Assembly (NCBI GenBank): GCA_934154785.1
Contig: CAKPGL010000001.1
Location: 1-64,000, forward strand
DNA: 64,000 bases
Direction: 5' to 3'
Source: an uncultured Bacilli bacterium
Lineage (GTDB): Bacteria; Bacillota_I; Bacilli_A; RF39; UBA660
Shown here in pieces: positions 1 to 9,554 of this stretch. Within the stretch, counting starts at the first letter, position 1; every line of letters starts with the position of its first letter. Below the pieces are notes generated by a model. The model did no database searches and was not told the DNA's origin. It worked only from the letters and a program-made list of their open reading frames with translations. A program made the translations under genes and the position numbers.

Positions 1-237
1 AAGATCTTTCATGCCTTCTCTCGTGAAAGCACTAATAATATATCAAATCGTCTTTTCGAAGTCAATACTTTTTTTACTTTTTTTTCACTTTTTTGTTTAA
101 AATGTAAAATTAGTGTCGTCTTCTTGAGTCGACTAATTAATTATATCAAATTTATTATAGTCAGTCAAGATAAATTTACATATTTTTTTGCTTTTTATTG
201 ATTATTATATTTTTAACTTTTTACGTATATAATTTGA

Positions 238-774
238 TTAATTATGTAACTTTAAATTTTGATACTTATTATAATAATCATAATTCAACTTTGAATTAAA
301 AATATGTGACTTGTTTTTGTATAATTGTATCAATTCGTTTAATGATGAGCGTATTACATAATCCAATTCTTCAGAATAATTCATAACTTTATTGTGATAT
401 CTATATTCTAACTCATCTAACACCTTATATTCACCTGTTGGAAAAATGCGCAAATCTAAATCATAATCAATATATTTAATTGTGTTGTCCTCAATAATGT
501 AAGGTGTAGCAATATTACAATAATAATATATGCCATCTTTCTTTAATTGTGCTATTACATTAAACCAGGCATCCTTAAAAAAATACATAACAGCCGGTTC
601 TTTGGTTCGCCACACATTTCCTTCGGACTCTGTGACTTTTGTTTTATTATTTCCAAATACGATATAATCTTTTTTTATTTCTAACACTACAGCTTCATCC
701 CAAGCACGATGAATTTTACCATTATGTTTATAGCACTGTATTTGTAATTTATCTCCTATATTTAATTTGTTCAT
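238..774 (-). CDS. ntdP: DUF402 family nucleoside tri-/diphosphate phosphatase (Ntdp/YgaC-like)
   Basis: 178 aa. The family (UPF0374, S. aureus Ntdp) hydrolyses nucleoside tri- and diphosphates in the cytoplasm. Family hallmarks are visible: WRTKEPAV (about residues 55-62), WFNVIAQL (70-77), YYYCNIATP (83-91), YIDYDLDLRIFP (101-112) and LDELEYRYH (119-127). The reading frame is open further upstream, but the start at 774 is chosen because ATG is preceded by an AGGTGG ribosome site and the family begins right here; the upstream extension is hydrophobic low-complexity. It stands alone, transcribed toward the left edge. Identification by motif; substrate by family. Confidence 0.85.
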   Translation of the reverse strand: MNKLNIGDKLQIQCYKHNGKIHRAWDEAVVLEIKKDYIVFGNNKTKVTESEGNVWRTKEPAVMYFFKDAWFNVIAQLKKDGIYYYCNIATPYIIEDNTIKYIDYDLDLRIFPTGEYKVLDELEYRYHNKVMNYSEELDYVIRSSLNELIQLYKNKSHIFNSKLNYDYYNKYQNLKLHN

Positions 775-920
775 ACAACCACCTAGTTCAATTATAAACC
801 ATTTACATAAAAAAAACAAATAGAATAAAAAAGCATTTAAAAGAATACAAACACGTATAATTAAATTTTTGCAATTTTCAATGTAGCTTTTCAAAAATAC
901 ATATATTATAAATTGTTCAT

Positions 921-952
921 AAAAAAACAATTTTATCAGCAAGATAAAATTG
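921..952 (-). terminator. Rho-independent terminator downstream of ctpA
   Basis: On the minus strand a perfect 10-bp stem (CAATTTTATC / GATAAAATTG) with a 5-nt loop is followed by seven T. It lies about 90 bp after the ctpA stop codon. Confidence 0.8.
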
Positions 953-1040
953 AATTAGCAATTGTACAGTTGCACAAAACATATTCATATCTGTAATATA
1001 TATAGAAAGTATATAAATATAGGTAGTAGGGGCAACTTAT

Positions 1041-2252
1041 TTAATTTTTATTTAACAAACTTATTGCTGTTTGCAACTGATTATCATTTTCTAAAGTAGG
1101 ATTACCGTAATATTTTTCATCTAATACAACTTCATAATCTACAGCAATTCCTTCTTTATCAATAGAATTTCCTGATGGAGTTAACCATTTTTGCGTTGTA
1201 AATTTATATTTAGCACCATTACTCATTGTATGTAACTTTTGAGCAGAACCTTTCCCGTAGGTTTTTTGACCAACAGAAATTGCACCAAGTTCTTCCTTTA
1301 ATGCTGCTGTCATTATTTCAGAAGCAGAAGCCGTAGTAGAATTGGTTAATATAACAATGTTATAGTCAACAGTGTTTTTTCCTTTAGAATAAAACTTAGC
1401 AGTTGTTTTCTTATCTTGAATTTGATATATAACATGTGATGAATCCAAAAATAAACCAAGGATATTTTCAACAGAGGTAAGGTAACCACCAGTATTGTTA
1501 CGTAAATCAACAATCAAAGATGACATTTGTTGTTCTTCAAGATCCGCTAAAGCTGTCTTAACTTGTTCGTATGTATTATCTGCGAAAATTGAAATAGAAA
1601 GATATCCTATCTTATTATCGAGTATTTTGGAATCAACAGATTTTATTATAACTGTATCTATTTCAACATTAGTTACAAATTCTTTGCCATCTCTAGAAAC
1701 AGTAAGTGAAAAATTATCCTTCAAACCTTTTATTTTTTTTGAAAAATCAGTACTACTTAATCCTTCCACAGAATCATTATCAATTTTTAAAATAATATCG
1801 CCTACTTTTAATCCACTTTTGTCAGCAGGAGAGTTATCAAAAATCTGAGTGATTATTAATTCCCCTGTGGTATTTAATTGGGCCACCTCAACACCTATAC
1901 CACGATAACTACCAGTTAAGTGAATGTTAAAATTAGTTGATTCATTTTCATCCATATATAAAGCATAAGGATCATCAATTTCTTCTAATATCTTAGCTAG
2001 AGCAGTATCTAAAAGCTTAGTTTCATCAAGCTCACCATAGTAATTATCTAAAATATAATTATAATTATTAACAAACTCTTGCAATTTAGGAGATAGAGCT
2101 CCAGTTTTGTCAATACCGTAATTCTTCTTTGTTATAACTCCGCCAATAGATATACCTACAACCGTTGTTAATAATATAATTATTATAACTTCGCTAAATT
2201 TAAAGTTTTCAGAATTTAATTTTTTAAATTTTTCTACAATCTTTTTCTTCAT
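1041..2252 (-). CDS. S41 family C-terminal processing peptidase (CtpA-like)
   Basis: 403 aa membrane-anchored serine protease of the CtpA/Prc family, which trims extracytoplasmic proteins with a Ser-Lys dyad. One membrane segment at about residues 22-41, a PDZ domain at about 115-195 (GIGVEV, then a carboxylate-binding-like loop and KVGDIILKID), then the peptidase core. The putative catalytic serine is S309 (TTASASE) and the lysine K334 (TYGKGSAQ). The start at 2252 has a GGAGG site 10 nt upstream. Usual length for the family. The gene at 2298 lies just upstream but a small terminator separates them. Confidence 0.9.
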   Translation of the reverse strand: MKKKIVEKFKKLNSENFKFSEVIIIILLTTVVGISIGGVITKKNYGIDKTGALSPKLQEFVNNYNYILDNYYGELDETKLLDTALAKILEEIDDPYALYMDENESTNFNIHLTGSYRGIGVEVAQLNTTGELIITQIFDNSPADKSGLKVGDIILKIDNDSVEGLSSTDFSKKIKGLKDNFSLTVSRDGKEFVTNVEIDTVIIKSVDSKILDNKIGYLSISIFADNTYEQVKTALADLEEQQMSSLIVDLRNNTGGYLTSVENILGLFLDSSHVIYQIQDKKTTAKFYSKGKNTVDYNIVILTNSTTASASEIMTAALKEELGAISVGQKTYGKGSAQKLHTMSNGAKYKFTTQKWLTPSGNSIDKEGIAVDYEVVLDEKYYGNPTLENDNQLQTAISLLNKN

Positions 2253-2270
2253 TTTATATAATCCTCCAAC

Positions 2271-2288
2271 AAAAAAGCAACGCTTTTA
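2271..2288 (-). terminator. Short Rho-independent terminator
   Basis: Minus-strand stem AAAAGC / GCTTTT with a 3-nt loop and a T-run, between the stop of the 2298 gene and the ribosome site of ctpA. Confidence 0.5.
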
Positions 2289-2297
2289 ATTAGTTAT

Positions 2298-2813
2298 CTA
2301 CGCTGCAATTTTTTTAAGTACTTCAGTTATTTGTTCATCAGTTGAGTAAACTTTATTTACTTTTTTATTCTTAATTAAAATCAAGGTTGTATTACCAAAT
2401 TTTGAATTAAAGAATGATTTTGTATTAACATTTGTACTATCACCAACATAAGATGAATTAAGTGCATTACTTAAATCTACTGTATAATACTTTTTACTTT
2501 TCTTACTTGAATATTTTTTTAAATAGTAAGTATACAAATCATTATAATGATTATTTTCATTCTTTAATAGAACATAATATTCTTTTTCTTTTTGATTCAA
2601 TATCTGTCCTACCATAATTTCATCATATTGAATAGTCTCACTTTTAACCTCGTACTCACTACCAGCTGTTTTCTTTTTACTAGTCAAAGCAGTAATTCCA
2701 TAAAATGCTAAAAATACAACAGATACTATTATAATTATTATAATAAGTGATTTTAGTTCATTTCCTTCCATTATAGTGTTATCATTGTTTTTCTTCATTT
2801 TTGCCTTTCCCAT
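2298..2813 (-). CDS. Membrane-anchored protein with thioredoxin-like C-terminal region
   Basis: About 171 aa, not firmly recognised. A basic N-terminus, then one hydrophobic segment (LKSLIIIIIIVSVVFLAFY), then an outward domain. The C-terminal part (FNSKFGNTTLILIKNKKV...) has the strand-turn-strand pattern of a thioredoxin fold but no CxxC pair. The start is uncertain: ATG at 2813 follows GGTGAT, while an internal ATG at 2798 follows AAAGG at good spacing. A TATAAT box lies just upstream of 2831, so the leader would be very short. No function can be assigned. Confidence 0.6.
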   Translation of the reverse strand: MGKAKMKKNNDNTIMEGNELKSLIIIIIIVSVVFLAFYGITALTSKKKTAGSEYEVKSETIQYDEIMVGQILNQKEKEYYVLLKNENNHYNDLYTYYLKKYSSKKSKKYYTVDLSNALNSSYVGDSTNVNTKSFFNSKFGNTTLILIKNKKVNKVYSTDEQITEVLKKIAA

Positions 2814-2965
2814 TGTTATCACCAAGTACATTATATCATATAAGAAAAAAAATTAAAGTTTTTTTTGAAATTTTGAAATAAATTTGAGATAAAATCACTA
2901 ATTAATCAGATTTTTGGGGAATTTTAGAACAAATTTGTTAAAAAAGCAAAAAAAAGCACAAGGCT

Positions 2966-3958
2966 TTATTTAGAAACTGGCATAACACTAATTGAATTGG
3001 CAACTGTAAGTAATTCATCTTGTGTTAAATCTTCTGATATTACATAGTATTCCATGCCACCACTTATCCAAGATACGTAAGAATCTGATAAAACTCCAAT
3101 CGTGTCCATAATCATCTGTGGCTCACCATCAACATTCATGTTTAAAATGTCTGTGTTTGAAATGGTTTCTTGAATTATAGTAAAAGGTTTTTCACCACTG
3201 AATGTTAATATTGCTCTTTCTCCACCATCTACAGAAATAACATCTTGACTAGTTAGATAAGTATCGGTTGGTACATACATTGGAAATACTATACCATCAA
3301 TTGTATTTACTGTTTTTTCATTATCTTCGCTTGAAAAAACATTGTTATCAATATTAAAGATATCGTCATTAATCGTGCTATTAAATTCAATTTTGTTAAA
3401 ATTCATAACTATTTTAGCTTGATTTTCAGAATTTAATACCTCAATTTTAGTTATATTAATATCTTTATCTAGGAAAATATTTTGTTTAACTAAATCTTGC
3501 TTATTAGAATAATTGACACTGGTTGTAATTACATATCCATCATCAAGTTTTTTAACATCTTTTTCACTATCGTTTTCAATATCTTTTACTAATGTCTGTA
3601 ATATATAAGTTTGAGAATTATTGTATGGCCAATCACTTTGAAATTTAAAACTCTTATTAAGTGATGGTGTTAAAACATAAACTCCACTTTCATTTCTTAA
3701 GATAATTTGTTCATGATTATTAACTTTATTTACTAAACTTACTTTAAATTTTTCAGCAGACTTATAATTAACATTTATATCATATGTATAATTTTCTTCA
3801 TTATTAATTAGCTCAAATGTTCCTGTTATAGAATAAGACTCAGCACTACTAATTTTTTTGGTTAAACTTTTTACAACGTCATCCTCTTTTGATGTACCAC
3901 AACCACTCAATGTTATCATAAACATTAATGTCATTACTAAAAAAAATATTTTTTTCAT
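2966..3958 (-). CDS. Lipoprotein with LolA-like fold and DUF4367-like C-terminus
   Basis: 330 aa predicted lipoprotein. Signal peptide with lipobox LSGC, lipidation cysteine at about residue 20. Residues 30-210 look like the LolA/outer-membrane-lipoprotein-sorting fold as in B. subtilis YdcC-type proteins (FKVSLVNKV, then IVMNFNKIEFN followed by DDIFNID). The last 100 residues (VPTDTYLTSQD through ELLTVANSI) resemble DUF4367. The start at 3958 is chosen for the GAGAGGTG site 6 nt upstream; two lipobox-consistent residues would be lost with later starts. Role in the envelope unknown. Stands alone. Confidence 0.75.
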   Translation of the reverse strand: MKKIFFLVMTLMFMITLSGCGTSKEDDVVKSLTKKISSAESYSITGTFELINNEENYTYDINVNYKSAEKFKVSLVNKVNNHEQIILRNESGVYVLTPSLNKSFKFQSDWPYNNSQTYILQTLVKDIENDSEKDVKKLDDGYVITTSVNYSNKQDLVKQNIFLDKDINITKIEVLNSENQAKIVMNFNKIEFNSTINDDIFNIDNNVFSSEDNEKTVNTIDGIVFPMYVPTDTYLTSQDVISVDGGERAILTFSGEKPFTIIQETISNTDILNMNVDGEPQMIMDTIGVLSDSYVSWISGGMEYYVISEDLTQDELLTVANSISVMPVSK

Positions 3959-4079
3959 TTTCACACCTCTCAAATAATTTCACTTAATTATATTTCAAAA
4001 AAATTATCTATATTCTTAAAAAATGTATAATTCAATATTTTTAGGGTAAATTAAGTATAGTTAAAGAAAGGATGGAAAT

Positions 4080-4274
4080 ATGGAAACACTACAAAAGATT
4101 TGTTTAGTAATAACAATTATAGGAGCAGTTGTTTGGGGTGTAATCGGAATTTTTAATTATAACATTGTAGAAGCTTTGTTTGGAAATACAATTATACCTA
4201 GAATAATCTATTCAATTGTTGGTATTACTGGTCTTATTAACATTGGAATTCTATTTAATCATATTGAAGACTAA
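4080..4274 (+). CDS. DUF378 family membrane protein (YuzA-like)
   Basis: 64 aa with two hydrophobic helices (residues about 8-27 and 40-59), matching the compact two-helix DUF378/COG2155 family; function unknown in the family. AAAGGATGG precedes the ATG. One of the few plus-strand genes in this part, isolated between two minus-strand genes, with its own terminator. Confidence 0.8.
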   Translation: METLQKICLVITIIGAVVWGVIGIFNYNIVEALFGNTIIPRIIYSIVGITGLINIGILFNHIED

Positions 4275-4325
4275 AAAAATCATCAAAAGATGCTTTCTCT
4301 TAAGCGTCAATTGATGATTTTTTAT
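4273..4325. terminator. Bidirectional terminator between DUF378 gene and cdaR
   Basis: Complementary arms AAAAATCATCAA and TTGATGATTTTT flank a 22-nt loop with internal pairing, with A-runs on one side and T-runs on the other. It can serve both convergent genes. Confidence 0.75.
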
Positions 4326-5681
4326 TTATTTTTTTTGAATAATAATCTTTACTGTTTTTGTTTTAGATACATACTGAACTTTTGAATCATTACCACTTAC
4401 ATTAACAGTTACTTCATGAGTACCTTCACCATAACCGCTCAAATCTAGATAAGCAATTATATCAGCAGCAGTCAATGAATCAATTACAGATGCAACACCT
4501 TTAACATTAACTGTAACATGACTATTTTCTTGATTTACAGCATTAACCTTATAGTTAGAACCAAGATTTCGATATTCAATATTAACATTTTCAATATCTC
4601 TATCTGATGATGAATCAAGTTTAACACTTACGTTTAGGCTTGTTATACTCATATGTTTTACTCCAACTATACTAGGCATTTGAACTTTGTAATCTCTATT
4701 TTCTTTAAGACCAGTTACATCAATTTCAACAGGAATGTAATTCAAAGTATCAAGGATATCAGAAGAACCATAAACTGTAACTTTATTTTCACTAGTTTCC
4801 AAAGCACTAATTGCTTTACCAAAAGCGACTTCGCCAACTGGAACAATTTGAATTGGTAATTCTTTACTTGGAGAAGTTATTTCCATAGAAACATTTACAG
4901 TAGCAGGAACTAGTTCAACATCAACAACATTACCACTCTCATCGTATGCTTTTAATGGAACATCTTTTAAAACTGTTGTACCAACTTCTTGTTTAGGTAA
5001 ATTATTAATATCTAAAAGTGCTTTTACGGTTGCTACTTTTTTTAATTTATAATCTGCGCCCTTTACAACAACATTATCATTTTCTACATCTACAGAATTA
5101 ATAAACAATTTAGAATCTAAAGTATCCTGATTTAAAACATCTATTGTTAACTTCTTAGCCTGAGATACTTTTGGATAAATAAATACTGTTGCGTAAGATG
5201 GATTAACTTTATATGTTATATCAGAACCAGCTTGGTTATATTTGATATCTACCTTATGTTGTCCTTCTTTTAAGCCAGTTAAATCAACCACTACTTCGTG
5301 AGTTGTAGATTGCTTTGCAATATATAAATTTGCTCTGCTACCAATTAGGGTAATATCCACAGTTTCAGGTAATCCTTCAACAACATATGCCTCTTGGTTA
5401 TAAACCGCAGTTACATTTTGACCAGTTAATATTTCTGCAGAACTATCAGAATAAGTAATAATCTTGCGGTCAATTAAAATAAATACAGTAACAGCTAAAA
5501 ATAGTGAAATAAATAGTAAAGTATTAGTTTTACTCAACCATTTTTCAAATTTCTTACCAGAAACATCGTATTTTCCAGTAAAGAATGTTATAACTTTAGT
5601 AATAGGCAATATAATTCTCTTATCTATAAAGCCCCAGATTCCTTTAAAGAAATTTGACAATGATTTAATTAGATTTTTCAT
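4326..5681 (-). CDS. cdaR: YbbR-domain regulator of diadenylate cyclase (CdaR)
   Basis: 451 aa. CdaR/YbbR proteins are extracytoplasmic partners that modulate the membrane c-di-AMP cyclase CdaA. One membrane helix at about residues 39-59 is followed by repeated YbbR-type beta modules with the recurring pattern 'V.V.G....L......V...DL.G...G' (for example VVVDLTGLKEG, PVEIDVTGLKEN, AYLDLSGYGEG). The start at 5681 lies inside the end of cdaA; GAGG sits 9 nt upstream of this ATG. Gene order cdaA-cdaR is conserved across Firmicutes; glmM, which often follows, is not here. Confidence 0.9.
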   Translation of the reverse strand: MKNLIKSLSNFFKGIWGFIDKRIILPITKVITFFTGKYDVSGKKFEKWLSKTNTLLFISLFLAVTVFILIDRKIITYSDSSAEILTGQNVTAVYNQEAYVVEGLPETVDITLIGSRANLYIAKQSTTHEVVVDLTGLKEGQHKVDIKYNQAGSDITYKVNPSYATVFIYPKVSQAKKLTIDVLNQDTLDSKLFINSVDVENDNVVVKGADYKLKKVATVKALLDINNLPKQEVGTTVLKDVPLKAYDESGNVVDVELVPATVNVSMEITSPSKELPIQIVPVGEVAFGKAISALETSENKVTVYGSSDILDTLNYIPVEIDVTGLKENRDYKVQMPSIVGVKHMSITSLNVSVKLDSSSDRDIENVNIEYRNLGSNYKVNAVNQENSHVTVNVKGVASVIDSLTAADIIAYLDLSGYGEGTHEVTVNVSGNDSKVQYVSKTKTVKIIIQKK

Positions 5682-6480
5682 CAAACTCATCCTCGCTTTC
5701 ATCATCAAAAACTTTTTTAGGTCTTAATTCATCTAATAACTTCATTTTTAATTCATCTAATGTTAAATTATATAAAAGCTCGCCCCCAATAGCCATAGAA
5801 ATTCTACCTGTTTCTTCTGATACTATTAAAGAAATACAATCCATTTCTTCAGATATACCAAGTGCCGCTCTATGACGTGTACCTAATCTTTTACTAATTT
5901 TCATACTATCACTAGTAGGAAAAACTGCACCAGCACAAGTTATTTTATCACCCTGAATAATTACACCACCATCATGTAATGGATTATTAGGGAAAAAGAT
6001 TGCAACTAATAACTCGCTAGAGATATCAGCATATATTTTTTTAGCTTTTTCAATATAGTCATGTAAACTATTATCTCTTTCAATAACAATTAATGCACCT
6101 ATACGATTTTTTCTAAGTGTATCCATTGCTTGTGATATTTCATAAACAACCTTTTCACGTTCGTCAACCGTTAAAACTTTATGACGGCCAAGTAATTGAC
6201 TACGACCAAGTTGTTCCAAAACATTTCTAATCTCTGGTTGAAATATTATAATTAACGCTAATGGTCCCCACATAATTACATAATTAAGTAGAAAACCTAT
6301 AGTTGAAAGTTCAAACACATCACTAATAATCTTTAACACGGCAATTATTATTATTCCCTTAAATAACAATACCATTTTAACATTTTTTCTAAGATTTTTT
6401 AAAATATAATAAAAAGCAAGCCATACTATTAAGACATCTACTAATTTTCTTAATAATGACACAATACTATCAAAAGTCAT
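5665..6480 (-). CDS. cdaA: Membrane diadenylate cyclase CdaA
   Basis: 271 aa. Makes cyclic di-AMP from two ATP. Three N-terminal membrane helices (about residues 13-85) and a C-terminal DAC domain with the two signature motifs: LHDGGVII (169-175; DGG in place of the textbook DGA, a common variant) and GTRHRAALG (200-208). GGAGG 6 nt before the ATG at 6480 decides the start; a TTG four codons upstream is less likely. Overlaps cdaR by 17 bp, so the two are translationally coupled. Confidence 0.95.
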   Translation of the reverse strand: MTFDSIVSLLRKLVDVLIVWLAFYYILKNLRKNVKMVLLFKGIIIIAVLKIISDVFELSTIGFLLNYVIMWGPLALIIIFQPEIRNVLEQLGRSQLLGRHKVLTVDEREKVVYEISQAMDTLRKNRIGALIVIERDNSLHDYIEKAKKIYADISSELLVAIFFPNNPLHDGGVIIQGDKITCAGAVFPTSDSMKISKRLGTRHRAALGISEEMDCISLIVSEETGRISMAIGGELLYNLTLDELKMKLLDELRPKKVFDDESEDEFDEKSN

Positions 6481-6553
6481 ATTTACCTCCAATTTTGTAC
6501 AGTTAAATTATATCATACTTTTCTAAGAAAAAAAACTCACAATAGTAAGTTTT

Positions 6554-7000
6554 TTAAAATTTCCAAATGTCATCGTCTGTTCCTTGTATACTATTATTAG
6601 TATTCAAAGGTGCGTTAGTTATACCGGCATTCGTTGTTTCTCCAGGCATTAAAGGCATGTCATTTGAAATAGAATTACCTGGAACTTGGGTCCCAACAGA
6701 ATTACCATTCATCAAAACATTTGATGATAAATTATCAGGTATTGGCTCATTAATTGGTGATGTGGCATCACTAATTGGCTGCATTTGACTGTTAAGTGCA
6801 CTTGCAATCGGAGTATTAGCAGGTATTACAGGCATTTCATCATTATTATTATTCATATTAGATAAAGAATCACTATCCGTAGCTTCACTCAACTTCTTTT
6901 TACCAAAATTAGTTTTATCAGCATAATAGCCAATTGTGGTTAACAATATTACTGCTCCACTTATAATAAACCATATATAATTATCTACTATAATATTCAT
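6554..7000 (-). CDS. Single-pass membrane protein with low-complexity Asn/Pro/Ser tail
   Basis: 148 aa, no family recognised. One N-terminal helix (IWFIISGAVILLTTIGYYA), a short basic stretch, then about 100 residues rich in N, P, S, T and M with no visible fold. AAAGGGTGGA precedes the ATG at 7000. It lies between trmL and cdaA on the same strand, 19 bp after trmL, so it is probably cotranscribed. Real gene judged from the ribosome site and position; function unknown. Confidence 0.6.
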   Translation of the reverse strand: MNIIVDNYIWFIISGAVILLTTIGYYADKTNFGKKKLSEATDSDSLSNMNNNNDEMPVIPANTPIASALNSQMQPISDATSPINEPIPDNLSSNVLMNGNSVGTQVPGNSISNDMPLMPGETTNAGITNAPLNTNNSIQGTDDDIWKF

Positions 7001-7019
7001 ACTATCCACCCTTTTACTT

Positions 7020-7529
7020 TTACTCTTTTATTAAATAATCTTTACCCTTTTGTGTATCAAAATGCAATAAATCAGGAAAATTTTGTTGTCTTAATGCTTC
7101 AAATAAAACTATTGCTACGGAATTTGAAACATTAAGTGCTCTAATATTATCATTAGTTGGTATACGAGCACACTTATCTAAATTATCATGTAAAATTTCT
7201 TTAGGTATACCAGTACTCTCTTTACCAAAAATTAAATAAATATTTCTACTAGTGTCGCTATAATCAAAATTAGTATAATCCTTAGTGGCATATCTTGTCA
7301 AATAATAGAAATCCCCACTATTTTTCGATAAAAAATCATTATAATCGTCATAAACTGAATAATCACAGTGCTCTATATAATTGACGCCACTTCTTTTTAT
7401 CATATTATCACTTAAAGAAAAACCAAGTGGTCCAATTAAATGCAACTTAGCTCCAGTACCAGCACAAGTTCGCATAATATTACCCGTATTTTGAGGTATC
7501 TCTGGTTCATACAAAACTATATTAATCAT
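7020..7529 (-). CDS. trmL: tRNA (cytidine/uridine-34 2'-O)-methyltransferase TrmL
   Basis: 169 aa SPOUT methyltransferase that methylates the wobble ribose of tRNA-Leu isoacceptors. Starts MINIVLYEPEIPQNTGNI, and ends with the SPOUT trefoil motifs LIFGKESTGIP and RIPTNDNIRALNVSNSVAIV that bind SAM. Length normal. Its ATG overlaps the stop of the 7522 gene by 8 nt, indicating coupling. Confidence 0.93.
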   Translation of the reverse strand: MINIVLYEPEIPQNTGNIMRTCAGTGAKLHLIGPLGFSLSDNMIKRSGVNYIEHCDYSVYDDYNDFLSKNSGDFYYLTRYATKDYTNFDYSDTSRNIYLIFGKESTGIPKEILHDNLDKCARIPTNDNIRALNVSNSVAIVLFEALRQQNFPDLLHFDTQKGKDYLIKE

Positions 7530-8037
7530 TTGCTATCACCTCATTCATAAAAATTCTAACATCTGACATATTTATCTTCTCTTTTTGGTTATATAAAATT
7601 CTAGCAACTTTACCATTTTTAAATTCATATATATTGGATTGTCTTAATGCGATTATAGATACATCATTTAAATCTGAACTAAACATTCTACTCTTAAAGC
7701 TTTTAACGAAATTACTGCTTAATTTATTCCAACCATTTAAATAAATAACATTATCTTTTAAAGAGTAATCAATAATAAATTGTTTAAATTCCATATCAAA
7801 GTCACTACTATTATTGTGATTAGAAATGTATAAAAAGAAATTTGAATTATCAATAGCGTAGCTTTCTAAGTTATCTAAAATATTATCATCTGTTATTTCA
7901 TACAAGAAACCAGTTAAAACTGATTTTTTCTCAATATTCATAGTTCTAACACGATTAATAAATAAAAATAACAACAAAAATGTAGCAAGGCAAACGCTTA
8001 AATAAATCAGGTAATTTTTTCTAGGTATCTCTTTCAT
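7522..8037 (-). CDS. Hypothetical single-pass membrane protein
   Basis: 171 aa, family not recognised. A membrane helix near the N-terminus (LIYLSVCLATFLLLFLFI) and an outward domain of alternating strands and helices; the pattern FFLYISNHNN...FKQFIIDYSLKDNVIYLNGW resembles a thioredoxin-like fold but without CxxC. GGTGAT precedes the ATG. It overlaps trmL, so the pair is cotranscribed. Confidence 0.6.
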   Translation of the reverse strand: MKEIPRKNYLIYLSVCLATFLLLFLFINRVRTMNIEKKSVLTGFLYEITDDNILDNLESYAIDNSNFFLYISNHNNSSDFDMEFKQFIIDYSLKDNVIYLNGWNKLSSNFVKSFKSRMFSSDLNDVSIIALRQSNIYEFKNGKVARILYNQKEKINMSDVRIFMNEVIAND

Positions 8038-8089
8038 GTTATCACCAACTACATTTTAACATAAAAATTAAAATATTAAAAGTTAAAGA

Positions 8090-9073
8090 TTATTGTTCTT
8101 TAACTTCATCAATAGTAACTATAGGTAATACAATATTTTCTTCTTCACAAATCTTTTTAAATTTAACACGAAATTCATCTAAAGATTTTACAATACTGTC
8201 AGGATAAATGCGCTTACTTGTCTTTATAGCATTATACACATCTAATATACCAACCTCTTTTTTATTATCAAATAACGCTAATGAAAAAGCTTGATTTAAA
8301 ACTGAAAATGCTACATCGGGATACATAGCAGACAAGCCATAAATTCTTTTATACTCAGAAGTAGCAGAAACTATTGCTTCAATTAACCAGTTTTGAATAT
8401 AGTTAGTATACTTAAACTTTATATTTGTTTTCTTTTCAATTCTTGGAATTGAGCCCATTAATATTTGCATAGTTACTTCTGGAGTTGGTTCTAAAACATC
8501 AACTCTATCAAATCGTCTCAAAAAAGCACGGTCTCGAACTACATAGTGTTGATATTCAGAATCGGTAGTAGCACCAATAACTTTAATATCCCCACGATCC
8601 AAAGCCGGTTTTAGAATATTTGCTAAATCGAGTGGATCACCATCTCGTGCTCCCATTAAGGTATGAATTTCATCAATAAATAAAATTAATTTTGAGTGAT
8701 TTTTAAGTTCATTAACAACTAAATTAACAACTAATTCTTCTTTATCACCAACTTTTATTTTGTTTGATAAAACAGAAGAAGCAATTTTAAAAATCTGATA
8801 ACCCCTTAAAACATCTGGTACATCATTATTTTGTATTTTATAGGCAAGCCCTTCAACAATGGCGGTTTTACCTATACCAGGTTTACCTATTAGCAAGGCT
8901 GACTTATCAGGAGTTAATAAAATGACTATTAATTTCTTTATTTCATCTTCCCTAGCAATAGCAGGATTAGTAATATAAGTTTTAATTGTTAAATTCTCAC
9001 CATAACTATTTAAATAATCCATTTTTGGTTCAGCATCGTTAATATCAATAATTTCAATTTCATTATTATTCAT
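8090..9073 (-). CDS. Stand-alone AAA+ ATPase resembling the first module of ClpC/ClpB
   Basis: 327 aa. Contains one AAA+ domain: Walker A GKPGIGKT (63-70), Walker B LILFIDEIH (129-137), sensor-type IGATTDSEY, and arginine fingers in FLRRFDRV. The sequence style (AREDEI...LL.GKPGIGKTAIVEGLA) is that of Clp D1 domains, but the ClpN domain, the middle domain and the second AAA+ module are absent. Short extensions only. GGGTGAT precedes the ATG at 9073; the upstream gene ends 13 bp before this ATG. It may work with a partner that is not visible here. Confidence 0.75.
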   Translation of the reverse strand: MNNNEIEIIDINDAEPKMDYLNSYGENLTIKTYITNPAIAREDEIKKLIVILLTPDKSALLIGKPGIGKTAIVEGLAYKIQNNDVPDVLRGYQIFKIASSVLSNKIKVGDKEELVVNLVVNELKNHSKLILFIDEIHTLMGARDGDPLDLANILKPALDRGDIKVIGATTDSEYQHYVVRDRAFLRRFDRVDVLEPTPEVTMQILMGSIPRIEKKTNIKFKYTNYIQNWLIEAIVSATSEYKRIYGLSAMYPDVAFSVLNQAFSLALFDNKKEVGILDVYNAIKTSKRIYPDSIVKSLDEFRVKFKKICEEENIVLPIVTIDEVKEQ

Positions 9074-9085
9074 TTTATCACCCAA

Positions 9086-9493
9086 CTAATCAATATAATT
9101 ATTATTTTTATAAGTTTCAACAACTTTAGAATAACTTTCAGCACCATCTATTCTATTATAGTATGAAGTTAAAGCTCCATCTTTAATAAATACTGTAGTA
9201 GGAGTACCATCAAAACTAGTTTGTGATTTTAAGGCATTATACTCATCTTCACTAAGTTTTGATATATCAATGTAATATACTTCTACTTGATATTCCGTAA
9301 TAAATGATTCCATAGTTCCCTTAAATAATTTGCATGCACTACAAGTATCAGACCCAATCACTAAAGGAAAAGTTTCTTTATTATCTAATTTTTCTAAATA
9401 TTCTACATAATTTAAACTAGTATAAGTTTTTTTACCACAACCAGTTAAAAATAATGCTAAGACTGCTACTACAACTAATAAATATTTTTTCAT
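9086..9493 (-). CDS. Thioredoxin-like lipoprotein
   Basis: 135 aa. Signal peptide with lipobox LTGC (cysteine at residue 19), then a thioredoxin-like domain with an active-site CSAC (about residues 52-55) and the cis-proline region GTPTTVFI. Likely an extracytoplasmic thiol-disulfide protein. The ribosome site is weak. Followed closely by the AAA+ gene, so probably one transcript. Confidence 0.8.
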   Translation of the reverse strand: MKKYLLVVVAVLALFLTGCGKKTYTSLNYVEYLEKLDNKETFPLVIGSDTCSACKLFKGTMESFITEYQVEVYYIDISKLSEDEYNALKSQTSFDGTPTTVFIKDGALTSYYNRIDGAESYSKVVETYKNNNYID

Positions 9494-9554
9494 TACATCG
9501 TCACTTTCTTTCTTAAATAATTATAACTTATATAACAATAAAAAAAAAGAGTTT

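Noticed and set aside
6160..6210. DGG instead of DGA in CdaA as an inactivating change
   Set aside because: The G variant is common in active diadenylate cyclases and the RHR motif is intact.
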